The notes under the pieces were generated by a model. That model was not told the origin of the DNA and ran no database searches. It saw only the letters and a program-made list of their open reading frames with translations. A DNA stretch of 64,000 bases from Quadrisphaera sp. INWT6 (GTDB taxonomy: Bacteria; Actinomycetota; Actinomycetes; Actinomycetales; Quadrisphaeraceae), in NCBI RefSeq assembly GCF_015390235.1, contig NZ_VUOH01000002.1:62001-126000 (forward strand), written 5' to 3'. Positions 10,794 through 19,687 of this stretch are shown in pieces. The position numbers were made by a program, and so were the translations under genes. The first letter of the stretch is position 1, and each line of letters starts with the position of its first letter.

Positions 10794-12688
10794 GCGCGGC
10801 GCTCCTCGTGCGGCTCCTCGTGCGGCTGCTCCTCGTCGGGCCGCCCGACGGCGTCCACCTGGCCCGCCGGCACCACGGGCAGCGTCCCGGTGACGGCGGG
10901 GACGACGGGGAGCGTGGCCGTCGTCGTCCCGCGCGGGGAGGCGGCGTCGCTGGCGCGCGAGACGGCGGCGGCGGCCTGCCGCAGCGGGGAGCCGGCGTCG
11001 CCGGTCTCGCGCAGGGGCAGCAGGTCGGCCTGGGCGTCGTGCTCGCGCTGCAGCAGGGCGGCCACGCGGGCGACGAGGTCGGCACGGGCGGCGGCGGCGA
11101 GCTGGCGCACGGCCTGGTCGCCGAAGGCGGCCTCGAGCACGCGCTGCGCGAGGGCCGCGGTGACCGCGGCGATGCCGGCCTCGGCACCGGTCAGCCCGGC
11201 GCTGGCCGCGAAGACGACGAGCATGAGCACGGCGCCGACGCCGGTGACGCCGAGGCTGTAGACGAGGGCGCGGCTGCGCTTGCCCTCCCCCTCGGCGCGG
11301 ACGAGGTCGAGCACGTGCTGCTGCCAGTCGCGGACGAGGCGCTCGGCGTCGGCGCTGAAGGAGTCGGGCAGGCGCGGGTCGCGCGCCTCCTCGGGGGCGT
11401 CGGCCAGGACGGCGGCGCCCGAGGGGCGAGCCCGCCAGCGCAGCAGCGCGCTCTGGCGGGCGCGGCCGGCGGCGTCGACGACGAGCGCGGCGACGCCCGT
11501 GGCCAGGGCCTCGCCCAGCTGGTCGGCGGGGGCAGCCTTGCGGCGGACCGCGGCGACCAGCCGGTCGCGCACGCGGCCGACGCCCGCCTGCAGGCTCGCG
11601 AAGAGCTCGCCGGTGCCCACGAACTCCTGCCAGCGGGCCAGCACCTCCCCGCGCAGCAGGGTGCCGTCGGAGAGCTGCTCCTGCAGGCCGTCGGTGGCGT
11701 CGGCGTAGGCGCCGTGCAGCTCGGCGAGCAGGGAGCGCTCCTCGGCGTCCTGCGCGTCGGCGGCCTCCGCCAGGCGCGGCACCCGGGTGGCCAGCGAGGC
11801 CAGGGCCCCGGTGAGGGTCCGCTTGACCACCACGTCGCGGCTGCGCGCGTCGGCGCTGATGCTGGCGAGCCAGCGGCGCAGCGCGGCGGTCTGGTCGGCG
11901 GGGAGCATCCCGCCCTCCAGGGGCGACTCCACCACCGTGAACAGGGGCGCGCTGGTCAGCCCCGCCTCGACCAGCATCCGGGCGAGGTCGGTGCGCACGT
12001 CCTGCACCGCCTCGCGCGGGACCCTGTCGAGGACGACGGCGACGGCGGTGCCCCGCTCGGTCGCGGTGCGCAGCACCTGCCACGGCACGGCGTCGGCGTA
12101 CCGCGCGGCCGTGGTGGTGAACAGCCAGAGGTCGGCGGCGCCGAGCAGCTGGACGGCGAGGTCGCGGTTGGACTCGACGACCGAGTCGACGTCGGGGGCG
12201 TCGAGCAGGGCCAGGCCCGCCGGCTGCCCCTCCACCTGCACCAGGCGCAGGCCCCTCACCGAGCCCTCCGCGCCGACCACCTCGGGGGCGCTCGCGCCGG
12301 TGGAGCGCGCCAGACCCGGCAGCACCGCGTCGGAGGCGAAGTGCGCGGCGTCAGCCGGGGCGTGCACCAGGACGGGGTACCGGGTGGTCGGGCGCAGCAC
12401 CCCCGCGCTGGTCACCGGCTCCCCCACCAGGCTGTTCACCAGCGTCGACTTGCCCGCTCCCGTCGACCCGCCGACGACGGCGAGCAGCGGCGCGTCGAGG
12501 CGGCGCAGGCGCGGCAGCAGGTAGTCGTCGAGCTGGGCCAGCAGCTGCGAGCGCTCGGTGCGGGCGCGCTCGACACCGGCCGCCTCCAGCGGCAGGTCGA
12601 GGCGCGCGACCAGGTCGCGCAGGTGCTCCACCGGCTCCAGCAGCGCCGAGGCCGCGGGAGCCGCGGTCGCGGGTGCCGACGTGCTCAC
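10790..12688 (-). CDS. Dynamin-family GTPase (partner of downstream GTPase)
   Basis: A protein of about 632 residues with P-loop GGSTGAGKST at about 73-82, a conserved switch region (VLRPTTRYPVLVH) and G3-like LLDAPDVDSV. The usual NKxD motif is replaced by VLDRVP, as in some dynamin-like proteins. A hydrophobic segment near residue 500 (ALVYSLGVTGVGAVLMLVVFAASAG) could insert into the membrane, and the tail is acidic and Glu/His-rich. GTG at 12688 is preferred; an ATG 17 codons upstream is also possible. First gene of the coupled GTPase pair, transcribed away from tRNA-Arg. Confidence 0.82.
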   Translation of the reverse strand: MSTSAPATAAPAASALLEPVEHLRDLVARLDLPLEAAGVERARTERSQLLAQLDDYLLPRLRRLDAPLLAVVGGSTGAGKSTLVNSLVGEPVTSAGVLRPTTRYPVLVHAPADAAHFASDAVLPGLARSTGASAPEVVGAEGSVRGLRLVQVEGQPAGLALLDAPDVDSVVESNRDLAVQLLGAADLWLFTTTAARYADAVPWQVLRTATERGTAVAVVLDRVPREAVQDVRTDLARMLVEAGLTSAPLFTVVESPLEGGMLPADQTAALRRWLASISADARSRDVVVKRTLTGALASLATRVPRLAEAADAQDAEERSLLAELHGAYADATDGLQEQLSDGTLLRGEVLARWQEFVGTGELFASLQAGVGRVRDRLVAAVRRKAAPADQLGEALATGVAALVVDAAGRARQSALLRWRARPSGAAVLADAPEEARDPRLPDSFSADAERLVRDWQQHVLDLVRAEGEGKRSRALVYSLGVTGVGAVLMLVVFAASAGLTGAEAGIAAVTAALAQRVLEAAFGDQAVRQLAAAARADLVARVAALLQREHDAQADLLPLRETGDAGSPLRQAAAAVSRASDAASPRGTTTATLPVVPAVTGTLPVVPAGQVDAVGRPDEEQPHEEPHEERRA

Positions 12689-12799
12689 CCCGCCAGCCTG
12701 CCCGGCGGCGCCGACAGCCGCCACCACCAGGGGGTGCACCGGAGTCCGCGAGCGGCGGCGCGCTGCCGCCTAGGCTGGGGTCGAGCGGTCGCGCCGCCT

Positions 12800-12871
12800 G
12801 CCCTCGTAGCTCAGCGGAAGAGCACCGGACTTCTAATCCGATGGTCGCTGGTTCGAATCCAGCCGGGGGCG
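12800..12871 (+). tRNA. tRNA-Arg (anticodon UCU)
   Basis: A complete cloverleaf: acceptor stem GCCCTCG paired with CGGGGGC, D stem GCTC/GAGC, anticodon loop CTTCTAA (UCU), T arm GCTGG-TTCGAAT-CCAGC, discriminator G at 12871. No encoded CCA. The outermost anticodon-stem pair is a C.A mismatch. A possible -10 element (TAGGCT) lies at about 12771. The 3' part is the attachment site of the genomic island that follows. Confidence 0.95.
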
Positions 12872-12872
12872 C
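12830..12872 (+). other. attL: island attachment site in the tRNA-Arg 3' end
   Basis: A 43-bp sequence beginning in the anticodon loop (CTTCTAATCCG...) and ending one base past the tRNA gene is repeated exactly at 27137-27179 in the same orientation. The two copies diverge immediately on both sides. This is the classic footprint of tyrosine-recombinase integration at a tRNA gene. Confidence 0.9.
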
Positions 12873-12952
12873 TCGCATCGTTCCAGGTCAGGTGGATTCT
12901 ACGGCCCAGTGCGTTCCGCCGGTTCGCCCTTCAGCGTCGTTCTAGTCCGCAT

Positions 12953-13971
12953 CTAGGGCGTGTCTGACGGATCTCGCCGAGTGAGGTCCCGCAGCCAGAT
13001 CCGCAGCGCCGCCACCGCCACCGTCCCGGCGAAGATGTACCCCCGCTTGTCGGTACGCATCGCGAACGCCCGGTTGTCCTTGAGCTTGGCGAACGTCCGC
13101 TCCACGACGTTGCGGCCCTTGTAGGCCTCCGCGTCGAAGGCGTACGGACGACCCCCGCGCGACCCGCGCTTGCGCCGGTGACCGGCCTGGTCATCTGGCA
13201 CCGGGATCGTCGCGGTGATGTGACGACGGCGCAGGTCAGCGCGCACTGGACGACTGGAGTAGGCCTTGTCACCCATCACCCGGTCCGGTCGGGTGCGCGG
13301 GCGCCCGCACCCGCTTCGAGGGATGCGAAGCCGGCCCATCAGGACCGGGTAGGCCAACGTGTCCCCGCGCTGGCCGGGGCTGACCGCGCACACCAGGGGA
13401 CGGCAGCGGGCGTCGGCGAGCAGGTGCACCTTGCTGCTCAGGCCACCGCGGGACCGCCCCAGGCCCTCTCGCTCACGGCTGGCCTGGCGCCTGGCGGCTT
13501 CCGGGTCGAGGTGTCCGGTGTTGACCCCCCGAACGCCCCCGTTCCCGGGGGCTGGGTGGGACCTGCGCGGCCAGGCGCTCGGGCGGCACGTCGCGTGGTG
13601 GTTCACCTCTGGCGCCGGCGGCGTCGTGGTGAGCGCGCATGATCGAGGAGTCGATGGACACCACCCACTCACCCTCCTGCGCAGTGAGGTTCAGGTCGCA
13701 CTCGGTGCGCAGCGCGTCCAGGACCTTCTCCCATGTGCCGTCAGCTGACCAGCGTCGATGGCGGTCGTAGACGGAGTCGACAACGCTGCCAGGGACCGTA
13801 GGCCGCCGGTAGGTCTCGCCATGGTGAGCCGGTGCGGACCCGCCAGATGACCCCGTCGATGACGGGCCGGTGGTCGGCCCAGCGGCCGCCGCGGCGTGGG
13901 GTGCGGTCGGGTAGCAGCGGTTCGAGCAGGTGCCACTGGGCGTCGGGGAGGTCGTGGCGGTCAGCTGCCAT
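12953..13971 (-). CDS. IS5-family DDE transposase, split over three reading frames (left copy)
   Basis: The coding region begins MAADRHDLPDAQWHLLEPLL at 13971. It moves to a second frame after RDLPAAYGPWQ (SVYDRHRRWSADGTWEKVL...VVSIDSSIMRAHHDAAGA) and to a third before GLGRSRGGLSSKVHL, and ends at the TAG formed with the flank at 12953. The three DDE residues are present (IDSS, MGDKAYS, VVERTFAKLKDNR) but lie in frames two and three. Two-ORF IS5 relatives make the transposase by programmed frameshifting; here two shifts would be needed. Both copies share the same arrangement, so it predates the duplication. Confidence 0.75.
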
Positions 13972-14016
13972 GTGGGGGTAGTACCCCGAACGCAGCGTGA
14001 TCGCTCAGACACGCCC
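12956..14016 (-). mobile_element. IS5-family (IS427-like) insertion sequence, left copy
   Basis: A 1061-bp element with imperfect terminal inverted repeats (GGGCGTGTCTGA at one end and GGGCGTGTCTGAGC at the other). CTAG flanks both sides; this is either a 4-bp target duplication or a TA duplication within CTAG. It differs from the right copy at 25327-26387 by only about two bases by eye and lies in the opposite orientation. It sits 83 bp inside the left island end. Confidence 0.9.
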
Positions 14017-14259
14017 TAGTTGGACACCAGGTCTCGATGGGCGCCTGACTGAGGCAACACCTACTCGAGATGGCCACGATGTCGGCGCACCACTGCCCCG
14101 TTGACAGTCCCGACTGGAACGGCCGACAAAGGGATGGAGGCAGCGGCTCCCGCGGTGGTCACCCGCTCGGCGAGTGGTTGCCGAGCGAGCGGCTGAGCGG
14201 AGTGCGAGCAGCGGACAAGCGCGGCGGTTGCATCGCGTGCGACGGGGTACAGGTGGTTC

Positions 14260-15390
14260 ATGAAGGCACTCGTCTACAACGGCCCGCGCGACGTTTCGGT
14301 CACGGACGTCCCCGACGCCCGCATCGAGGCGCCCACCGACGTCATCGTCAAGATCACCTCCACGAACATCTGCGGCTCCGACCTGCACATGTACGAGGGG
14401 CGCACCGACGTGGAGCAGGGCAAGACCCTCGGCCACGAGAACATGGGCATCGTCGCCGAGGTCGGCTCCGGCATCACCCGGCTCAAGACGGGCGACCGCG
14501 TCTCCCTGCCCTTCAACATCGCCTGCGGCCACTGCCGCAACTGCGGCCGCGGCAAGACCGCGTTCTGCCTGGAGGTGAACCCCGGGATGGCCGGCGGTGC
14601 CTTCGGCTACGCCGACATGGGGCCCTACCAGGGCGGCCAGGCCGAGTACCTGCGGGTGCCGTTCGCCGACTTCAACGCGCTGCGCCTGCCCGGCGGGACC
14701 GAGCACGAGCTCGACTACACGATGCTGTCCGACATCTTCCCCACCGGCTGGCACGGCACCCGGCTGGCCGGCCTGGAGCCCGGGGAGTCCGTGACCATCA
14801 TGGGTGCCGGCCCCGTGGGCCTCATGGCGGCGCTGTCGGCGCGGATCCAGGGCGCCGACCAGGTCTTCGTGGTCGACCAGCACCCCGACCGGCTGCGGCT
14901 GGCCGAGCAGGCGGGTGCGACCCCCGTCGACTTCTCCCAGGGCGACCCGGCGGAGCAGGTCCTGGAGGCCACGAAGGGCGTCGGCACCGACCGCGGCGTG
15001 GAGGCCGTGGGCTGGCAGGCCCACGACCACTCCGGCGAGGAGCACCCCGCCGGCACCCTGGACACCCTCGTCGAGGTGGTGCGCGCCACCGGCGGCATCG
15101 GGGTGGTGGGCGTCTTCCCCCCGCAGGACCCGAACGGCCCGGACCCGCTCATGAAGGAGGGGCGGATGGCGTTCCCCTTCGGGCAGTTCTTCACCAAGGG
15201 CCTGACCATGGGCACCGGCCAGGCTGACGTGAAGCGGTACAACCGCCAGCTGCGCGACCTGATCACCCAGGGAAAGGCCTCGCCGGGGTTCATCGTCAGC
15301 CACGAGCTGGACCTGGCGCAGGCCGCGGACGGCTACCAGCGCTTCGACGCCCGCGAGGACGGCTGGACCAAGGTCGTGCTGCACCCCTGA
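14260..15390 (+). CDS. Zinc-dependent dehydrogenase, glutathione-independent formaldehyde dehydrogenase type
   Basis: A 376-residue medium-chain zinc alcohol dehydrogenase. Seen: catalytic-zinc region NICGSDLHMYEG and LGHENMG, the four-cysteine structural-zinc loop CGHCRNCGRGKTAFC, and the nucleotide-binding motif IMGAGPVGLMA. A long insert near VGWQAHDHSGEEHP is typical of the FdhA / formaldehyde dismutase subgroup. Family knowledge: such enzymes oxidise formaldehyde or related aldehydes/alcohols with bound or free NAD. The ATG at 14260 follows an AGGTGG-like ribosome site. First cargo gene after the left IS, followed by a small SnoaL-like gene. Confidence 0.85.
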   Translation: MKALVYNGPRDVSVTDVPDARIEAPTDVIVKITSTNICGSDLHMYEGRTDVEQGKTLGHENMGIVAEVGSGITRLKTGDRVSLPFNIACGHCRNCGRGKTAFCLEVNPGMAGGAFGYADMGPYQGGQAEYLRVPFADFNALRLPGGTEHELDYTMLSDIFPTGWHGTRLAGLEPGESVTIMGAGPVGLMAALSARIQGADQVFVVDQHPDRLRLAEQAGATPVDFSQGDPAEQVLEATKGVGTDRGVEAVGWQAHDHSGEEHPAGTLDTLVEVVRATGGIGVVGVFPPQDPNGPDPLMKEGRMAFPFGQFFTKGLTMGTGQADVKRYNRQLRDLITQGKASPGFIVSHELDLAQAADGYQRFDAREDGWTKVVLHP

Positions 15391-15458
15391 GCCCCCTGGC
15401 TGAGAGCTCTGGCCCCGCACCACCTGACACCGCTGCTCCCACCGAGAGGAACCCCACC

Positions 15459-16034
15459 GTGGCTTCCACGCGAGAGACCAACACCGCCGCACAACAACAC
15501 CTGGGTGAGCTGATCAACGCCGGCGACATCGACCGCATCGACGAGGTCTTCGCCGCCGACGTCCTCGACCACGACAAGGCACCCGACCAGGGCGAGGGCG
15601 TGGAGGGCACCAAGGGCTTCTTCCGCACCCTGAGCTCTGCGTTCCCCGACGCCCACCTGGAGGTCGACCAGCTGGTCGCCGATGAGGACAACGTCGTGAT
15701 CGCCTACCGCCTCAGCGGCACCCACCAGGGTGACTTCCAGGGGGTACCCGCCACCGGCAAGCGCATAGAGGTCCGCGGGGTGCAGGTGGGCCGCTTCGCC
15801 GACGGCAAGATCGTGGAGCGCTGGGGGGCGACCGACGAGCTCGGCATCCTGCGCCAGCTCGGCGCTCAGGTCAGCGCACCGGAGACGGTGCACTCCATCG
15901 CCCAGGGCGACCAGCCGGTGATGACTGAGCGCCAGGAGGGGTTCGACGTCGACGACATCCGCGACACTGCCACCGCGGCTACTGGCAGCGGGCGGGCCAA
16001 CGATTCCGAGTACGAGGCCGGCGCCCACCGCTGA
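15459..16034 (+). CDS. SnoaL-like / NTF2-fold polyketide-cyclase-type protein
   Basis: A 191-residue protein. Residues 10-135 form a SnoaL-like cone fold (HLGELINAGDIDRIDEVFAADVLDH, FPDAHLEVDQLVADEDNVVIAY, GRFADGKIVERWGATDELGILRQLG). The polar tail of about 45 residues is not part of the fold. The family includes cyclases, isomerases and many uncharacterised stress or detoxification proteins, so no reaction is assigned. GTG at 15459 follows GAGAGGA. It follows the zinc dehydrogenase by 68 nt and ends at a clear hairpin terminator, so the two probably form one operon. Confidence 0.75.
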   Translation: MASTRETNTAAQQHLGELINAGDIDRIDEVFAADVLDHDKAPDQGEGVEGTKGFFRTLSSAFPDAHLEVDQLVADEDNVVIAYRLSGTHQGDFQGVPATGKRIEVRGVQVGRFADGKIVERWGATDELGILRQLGAQVSAPETVHSIAQGDQPVMTERQEGFDVDDIRDTATAATGSGRANDSEYEAGAHR

Positions 16035-16053
16035 TCGCTCACCCCACGCTCGA

Positions 16054-16085
16054 GGGTCCCGGCGCCACCCGCGCCGGGACCCTTT
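16054..16085 (+). terminator. Hairpin terminator after the SnoaL-like gene
   Basis: Perfect 12-bp arms GGGTCCCGGCGC (16054-16065) and GCGCCGGGACCC (16071-16082) with a 5-nt loop, followed by TTT. It lies 20 nt after the stop. Confidence 0.8.
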
Positions 16086-16513
16086 GACGGGAGGCTCAGC
16101 AGTCGTTGTGTACAGCGGCGAAAACCTCACGCAGGTCGGTCCGTGGCATCGCGCGGTGGCCCACCTGCTCAGTTCCCCCGTTCAACAGGTTGCTCGTGAC
16201 AGCGAGGCCTTGCGCGGCCAGCACCGTGCGTGCATACGGTCGTCAAGGTGGGCGCGGGCGGTGAGTGTCCGCCCGGGTAGCGATCGCTCACCGGGCGTGT
16301 AGCTATGGCTCGACGGGTCTGCTGCATCGCGGCTTACTCACGCGCCCGTTTACACAGCGGCGCCACTGGTGAGCGCCTCCAGCGCGTGAGCCGACCGGGG
16401 CTGGTGACACGACTCACCTCAAGGGACCCGAACTCCAGGTCGACATATGTCACTGACGGAGCCGGTACTCCGGCTCGCCGCCGCCCCGCTCCAGCGCTGG
16501 AGGACATCAGGCC
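16086..16513. other. 428-bp intergenic stretch in the island
   Basis: No credible gene is seen. The DNA is less GC-rich than the surroundings and probably holds the promoter of the RsbQ-like operon. The related strings TGTACAGCGGCG (about 16109) and TTTACACAGCGGCG (about 16349) occur once each; their meaning is unknown. Confidence 0.4.
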
Positions 16514-17512
16514 ATGACTGCACTTGACCCCGCCAGCTCAGCGGACGCCGCAGGTGAGCTGATGCGCCCCACCCCGCCCATGGCCCACGACGTCTCACAC
16601 CAGACCGGTGACGTCAGGGTCTGCGCCCAGACCCTGGCCCGTCACCACGTCACCGAGCACGGTGACCCCACCGGCCCGGTACTCCTGCTCGCCCACGGCT
16701 TCGGCGCCGGGCAGAACGCCTGGAACCGCCTACTGCCCCACTTCCCCGACCACCGCGTCATCACCTTCGACCACGCCGGCTCCGGGGCCACCGACATCAC
16801 CGACTTCGACCACGACCGCCACGGCTCCCTGACTGGGTACGCCGAAGACGTCCTGGCCATCTGCGCAGCCCTCGACCTGCGCCAGGTCACCTACGTCGGT
16901 CACTCGGTGAGCTCCATGATCGGTGTCCTGGCGGCTGCCGCAGAACCCGATCGCTTCGCCTCCCTGGTGCTCATCGCCCCCTCGGCGCGTTACATCGATG
17001 ACCCAGCCACCGGTTACCTCGGCGGGTTCTCCTACGAGGACATCACCGAGCTGTTGACTTCCCTGGACAGCAATTACTACGCCTGGTCCTCAGCGATGGC
17101 ACCGGTGGTCATGGGCACCCCGGATGCCCCCGAGCTGGGTGCTGAGCTCACCCAGAGCTTCCTGGGCACCCATCCCGATGCAGCGCGCACCTTTGCCCGC
17201 GCCATCTTCCTGTCCGACACGCGCGTCGTCCTGCCCCGCATCGCCGCGCCGGTGCTGGTGCTGCAGTGCCGCCACGACGCCCTGGCACCAGAGGCCGTCG
17301 GCCAGGCCGTCGCCGCAGCCTTGCCCGCGGGTCGACTGGTGCACCTGAGGGCCACCGGACACTGCCCGCACGTCAGTGCACCCGCCGAGACCGCCGCCGC
17401 CATCCACCAGCACCTGTCAGCCCTGTCAGCCCTGTTAGCCCCGTCGACACGGTCGGGCGCATCCGCAGCCGCGGCGTCCACCGCGCAGCTGCCTGCCCTA
17501 CGGCTGGCTTGA
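16514..17512 (+). CDS. RsbQ-like alpha/beta hydrolase
   Basis: A 332-residue alpha/beta-hydrolase. The oxyanion motif is LLAHGFGAGQNAW (from about 58), the nucleophile elbow GHSVSS has Ser131, and the acid and histidine are probably Asp255 (CRHDALAP) and His283 (TGHCPHVS). The HGFGAGQNAW...FDHAGSG pattern is that of the RsbQ/KAI2/D14 group. Family knowledge: RsbQ works with a PAS-containing partner (RsbP) and is thought to hand it a small hydrophobic signal; plant relatives are hormone receptors. The next gene begins 2 nt after the stop and starts with a PAS domain, so the pairing is conserved but the output is c-di-GMP enzymes. Confidence 0.85.
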   Translation: MTALDPASSADAAGELMRPTPPMAHDVSHQTGDVRVCAQTLARHHVTEHGDPTGPVLLLAHGFGAGQNAWNRLLPHFPDHRVITFDHAGSGATDITDFDHDRHGSLTGYAEDVLAICAALDLRQVTYVGHSVSSMIGVLAAAAEPDRFASLVLIAPSARYIDDPATGYLGGFSYEDITELLTSLDSNYYAWSSAMAPVVMGTPDAPELGAELTQSFLGTHPDAARTFARAIFLSDTRVVLPRIAAPVLVLQCRHDALAPEAVGQAVAAALPAGRLVHLRATGHCPHVSAPAETAAAIHQHLSALSALLAPSTRSGASAAAASTAQLPALRLA

Positions 17513-17514
17513 GC

Positions 17515-19533
17515 ATGCTCGACGCCGCCGCCGACACCATGCCCTCACCCCTGCCGGTGCCGTCCGCCCATCCCGTCGCTCCCACCGGTCTCGAGCAGGT
17601 CACTGGGCCATCCACCGCCCAGGACTGGTGGCAGAGCTCACCATGCCCGCAGCTGGTCCTGGACGCTGACGCCGCCACCGTCGTGGAGGCCAACGACACC
17701 TTTTGGGCCTGGAGCGGGCTGCGCGCGAAGGATGTCCTCGGCACATCGTTTGCCCGCCTGCTGCCCGTGGGTGACCGCATCCTGTGGAGCACCCACTGCC
17801 TGCCCAAGCTCGAGAGCAGCGGGCGGGTCAGTGAGGTCTCCTTGCAGGTCATCGGTGCAGGTGGTCAGCGCCGAGCAGCGTTCCTGACTGCCTCGCGCCT
17901 CCCCCCAGCAGCGACCTTCGCCTCTGCCAGGGCGACTACCCACTGCGATGAGGAGCCCCCGCAGGCCAGCCAGGTCCTCGTGGCGCTGTTCGGTGCTGCT
18001 GAGCGACGCCGCTACGAAGAGGACCTGCTGGAATCCACCCGGCGCGCTGAGGCCTCAGAAACACGTCGCGCTCAGGCTGAGGCGGGGCTGCAGCACCTGG
18101 CCCACCACGACCCGGTCACCGGGCTGCTCAACCGCCGGGGGCTGCAGGTAGCCCTGCTGGGTCTGCTGGCCGGTGACACCACCGCCACTTCCACCTCTAG
18201 GACCACCGGCCACCACCCCGACAGCTCCAACACCGACACCGACACCGGCACCGGCACCGGCACCGACGGTGAACGCGACGCCGACGCGGCGGTCGCCCCA
18301 CCGGGGTGCCCGGCGGTGTTCTTCATCGACCTGGACGGCTTCAAGGCCGTTAACGACGCCATCGGCCACGCCGGCGGGGACACGCTGCTGAACACCGTCG
18401 CCGAGCGTCTGCGCACCAGTGTTCGCGTCCAGGCGCTCCTGGCGCGCTTCGCCGGGGATGAGTTCGTCATCGCCGACCACCTGGCCACCCGCGCGGACGT
18501 CGACGCATTCTGCCAGCGGCTGCTCACCGCGCTGGCTGACCCGGTGGTGATCGCCGGGGTGGAGGTGGTTGTTTCGGCGAGCATCGGCGTCGCACGCTGC
18601 GCCGATGACCACCGAGATGGCGGTGCCCACGACTCTGCCGGCCGACTGGGTGAACCAGCCACGCGCGCTGATGTGCTTCTCCACCGTGCTGACTCGGCGA
18701 TGTACCTGGTCAAGCACGGGATCGGTGCAGGGGGTACTGGTGGCTGGGCGGTTCATGACCCCAGCGCCCCAGACCCTGCTGCTGACCGGCTGAGGCTGCT
18801 GGAGCAGTTGCGCCACGCCATCACCGAGGGCCAGCTGCGCCTTCACTACCAGCCCCGCACCAACCTGTCCGACGGGTCGATCAGCGGCGTGGAGGCCCTG
18901 GTGCGCTGGGCCCATCCCGAACGAGGACTGCTCTCCCCGGCTCACTTCATCGAGGCCGCTGAAAGCTCCGGGCTGATCCGTGAGGTGGGGGCCTGGGTCA
19001 TCCACACCGCGGTGGCTCAGGCCGCGTCGTGGAACGCCGCAGGCCGCCGGCTGCAGGTGGGGATCAACGTCTCCGCCCGCCAGCTGAGCGACTCCGCTCT
19101 GGTGGGGGTGGTCACTGCGGCGCTGGCGCGCCACGGCGTGCCGGCCTCGCAGCTCATCGTGGAGATCACCGAGACGGCGCTGATGGCGGACCCCAAGACG
19201 GCCGCAGCGAACCTGCACCAGCTGGCTGACTTAGGTGCACTGGTCGCGGTGGACGACTTCGGCACCGGGTACGCGAGCTTGACCTACCTGCGGACCTTCC
19301 CGGTGCACGAGCTGAAGATCGACCAGTCTTTCGTCGCGGGCATCGTAGAAAGTTCTGGGGACCGGGCGATCGTGGCCGGGTGCGTCCAGCTAGCGCATGC
19401 CCTAGGCCTGGTGTCGGTCGCCGAGGGGGTGGAGACCAGCGCCCAGCGGGATGTGCTGGTCGATCTGGGGTGCCAGGTGGCGCAGGGCTATCTGTTCGGG
19501 CGACCACAGGCTTCTGACTCGCTTCAGTGCTGA
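17515..19533 (+). CDS. PAS-GGDEF-EAL cyclic di-GMP signalling protein
   Basis: A 672-residue protein: PAS at about 40-160, a short coiled segment 161-195, GGDEF 195-410, EAL 430-665. The GGDEF signature reads AGDEF (residues 313-317), a variant that may or may not be catalytic. The EAL half keeps EALVRW, INVSARQL, VEITETALM, DDFGTGYASL, KIDQSFV and EGVET, so phosphodiesterase activity is expected. A low-complexity insert rich in Thr/Asp/Gly (about 220-262) lies inside the GGDEF domain and is encoded by a hexanucleotide repeat. No membrane segment is seen, so it is cytoplasmic. Translationally coupled to the RsbQ-like gene, which probably supplies the PAS signal. Confidence 0.9.
   Translation: MLDAAADTMPSPLPVPSAHPVAPTGLEQVTGPSTAQDWWQSSPCPQLVLDADAATVVEANDTFWAWSGLRAKDVLGTSFARLLPVGDRILWSTHCLPKLESSGRVSEVSLQVIGAGGQRRAAFLTASRLPPAATFASARATTHCDEEPPQASQVLVALFGAAERRRYEEDLLESTRRAEASETRRAQAEAGLQHLAHHDPVTGLLNRRGLQVALLGLLAGDTTATSTSRTTGHHPDSSNTDTDTGTGTGTDGERDADAAVAPPGCPAVFFIDLDGFKAVNDAIGHAGGDTLLNTVAERLRTSVRVQALLARFAGDEFVIADHLATRADVDAFCQRLLTALADPVVIAGVEVVVSASIGVARCADDHRDGGAHDSAGRLGEPATRADVLLHRADSAMYLVKHGIGAGGTGGWAVHDPSAPDPAADRLRLLEQLRHAITEGQLRLHYQPRTNLSDGSISGVEALVRWAHPERGLLSPAHFIEAAESSGLIREVGAWVIHTAVAQAASWNAAGRRLQVGINVSARQLSDSALVGVVTAALARHGVPASQLIVEITETALMADPKTAAANLHQLADLGALVAVDDFGTGYASLTYLRTFPVHELKIDQSFVAGIVESSGDRAIVAGCVQLAHALGLVSVAEGVETSAQRDVLVDLGCQVAQGYLFGRPQASDSLQC
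18230..18268 (+). repeat. Hexanucleotide repeat inside the GGDEF coding region
   Basis: Tandem ACCGAC/ACCGGC units encode an alternating Thr-Asp/Thr-Gly run. The units keep frame, so length changes would alter only the linker. Confidence 0.7.
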
Positions 19534-19687
19534 TGGATGTGTCCTAGGGCATCAACTCGACCGACCACTCCGACCACTCCGACCACTCCGGCGGCACCGC
19601 CGGTTGCCTGAAACGCGCTACCGCTCACCGCTCCGCCTCAGCACATCGCCTTCAAGGGATGAAGGCTCTGCGTGCGATGGTCACCCC

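Noticed and set aside
12351..12878. Reverse-strand frame starting with APPAGFEPATIGLE-like residues
   Set aside because: This is translation of the tRNA-Arg 3' end and its surroundings, a well-known false protein. The same string appears at 26751-27719 from the partial tRNA copy.
18230..18268. CRISPR-like repeats
   Set aside because: A simple in-frame hexanucleotide repeat without spacers. No CRISPR array or cas gene was noticed in the window.
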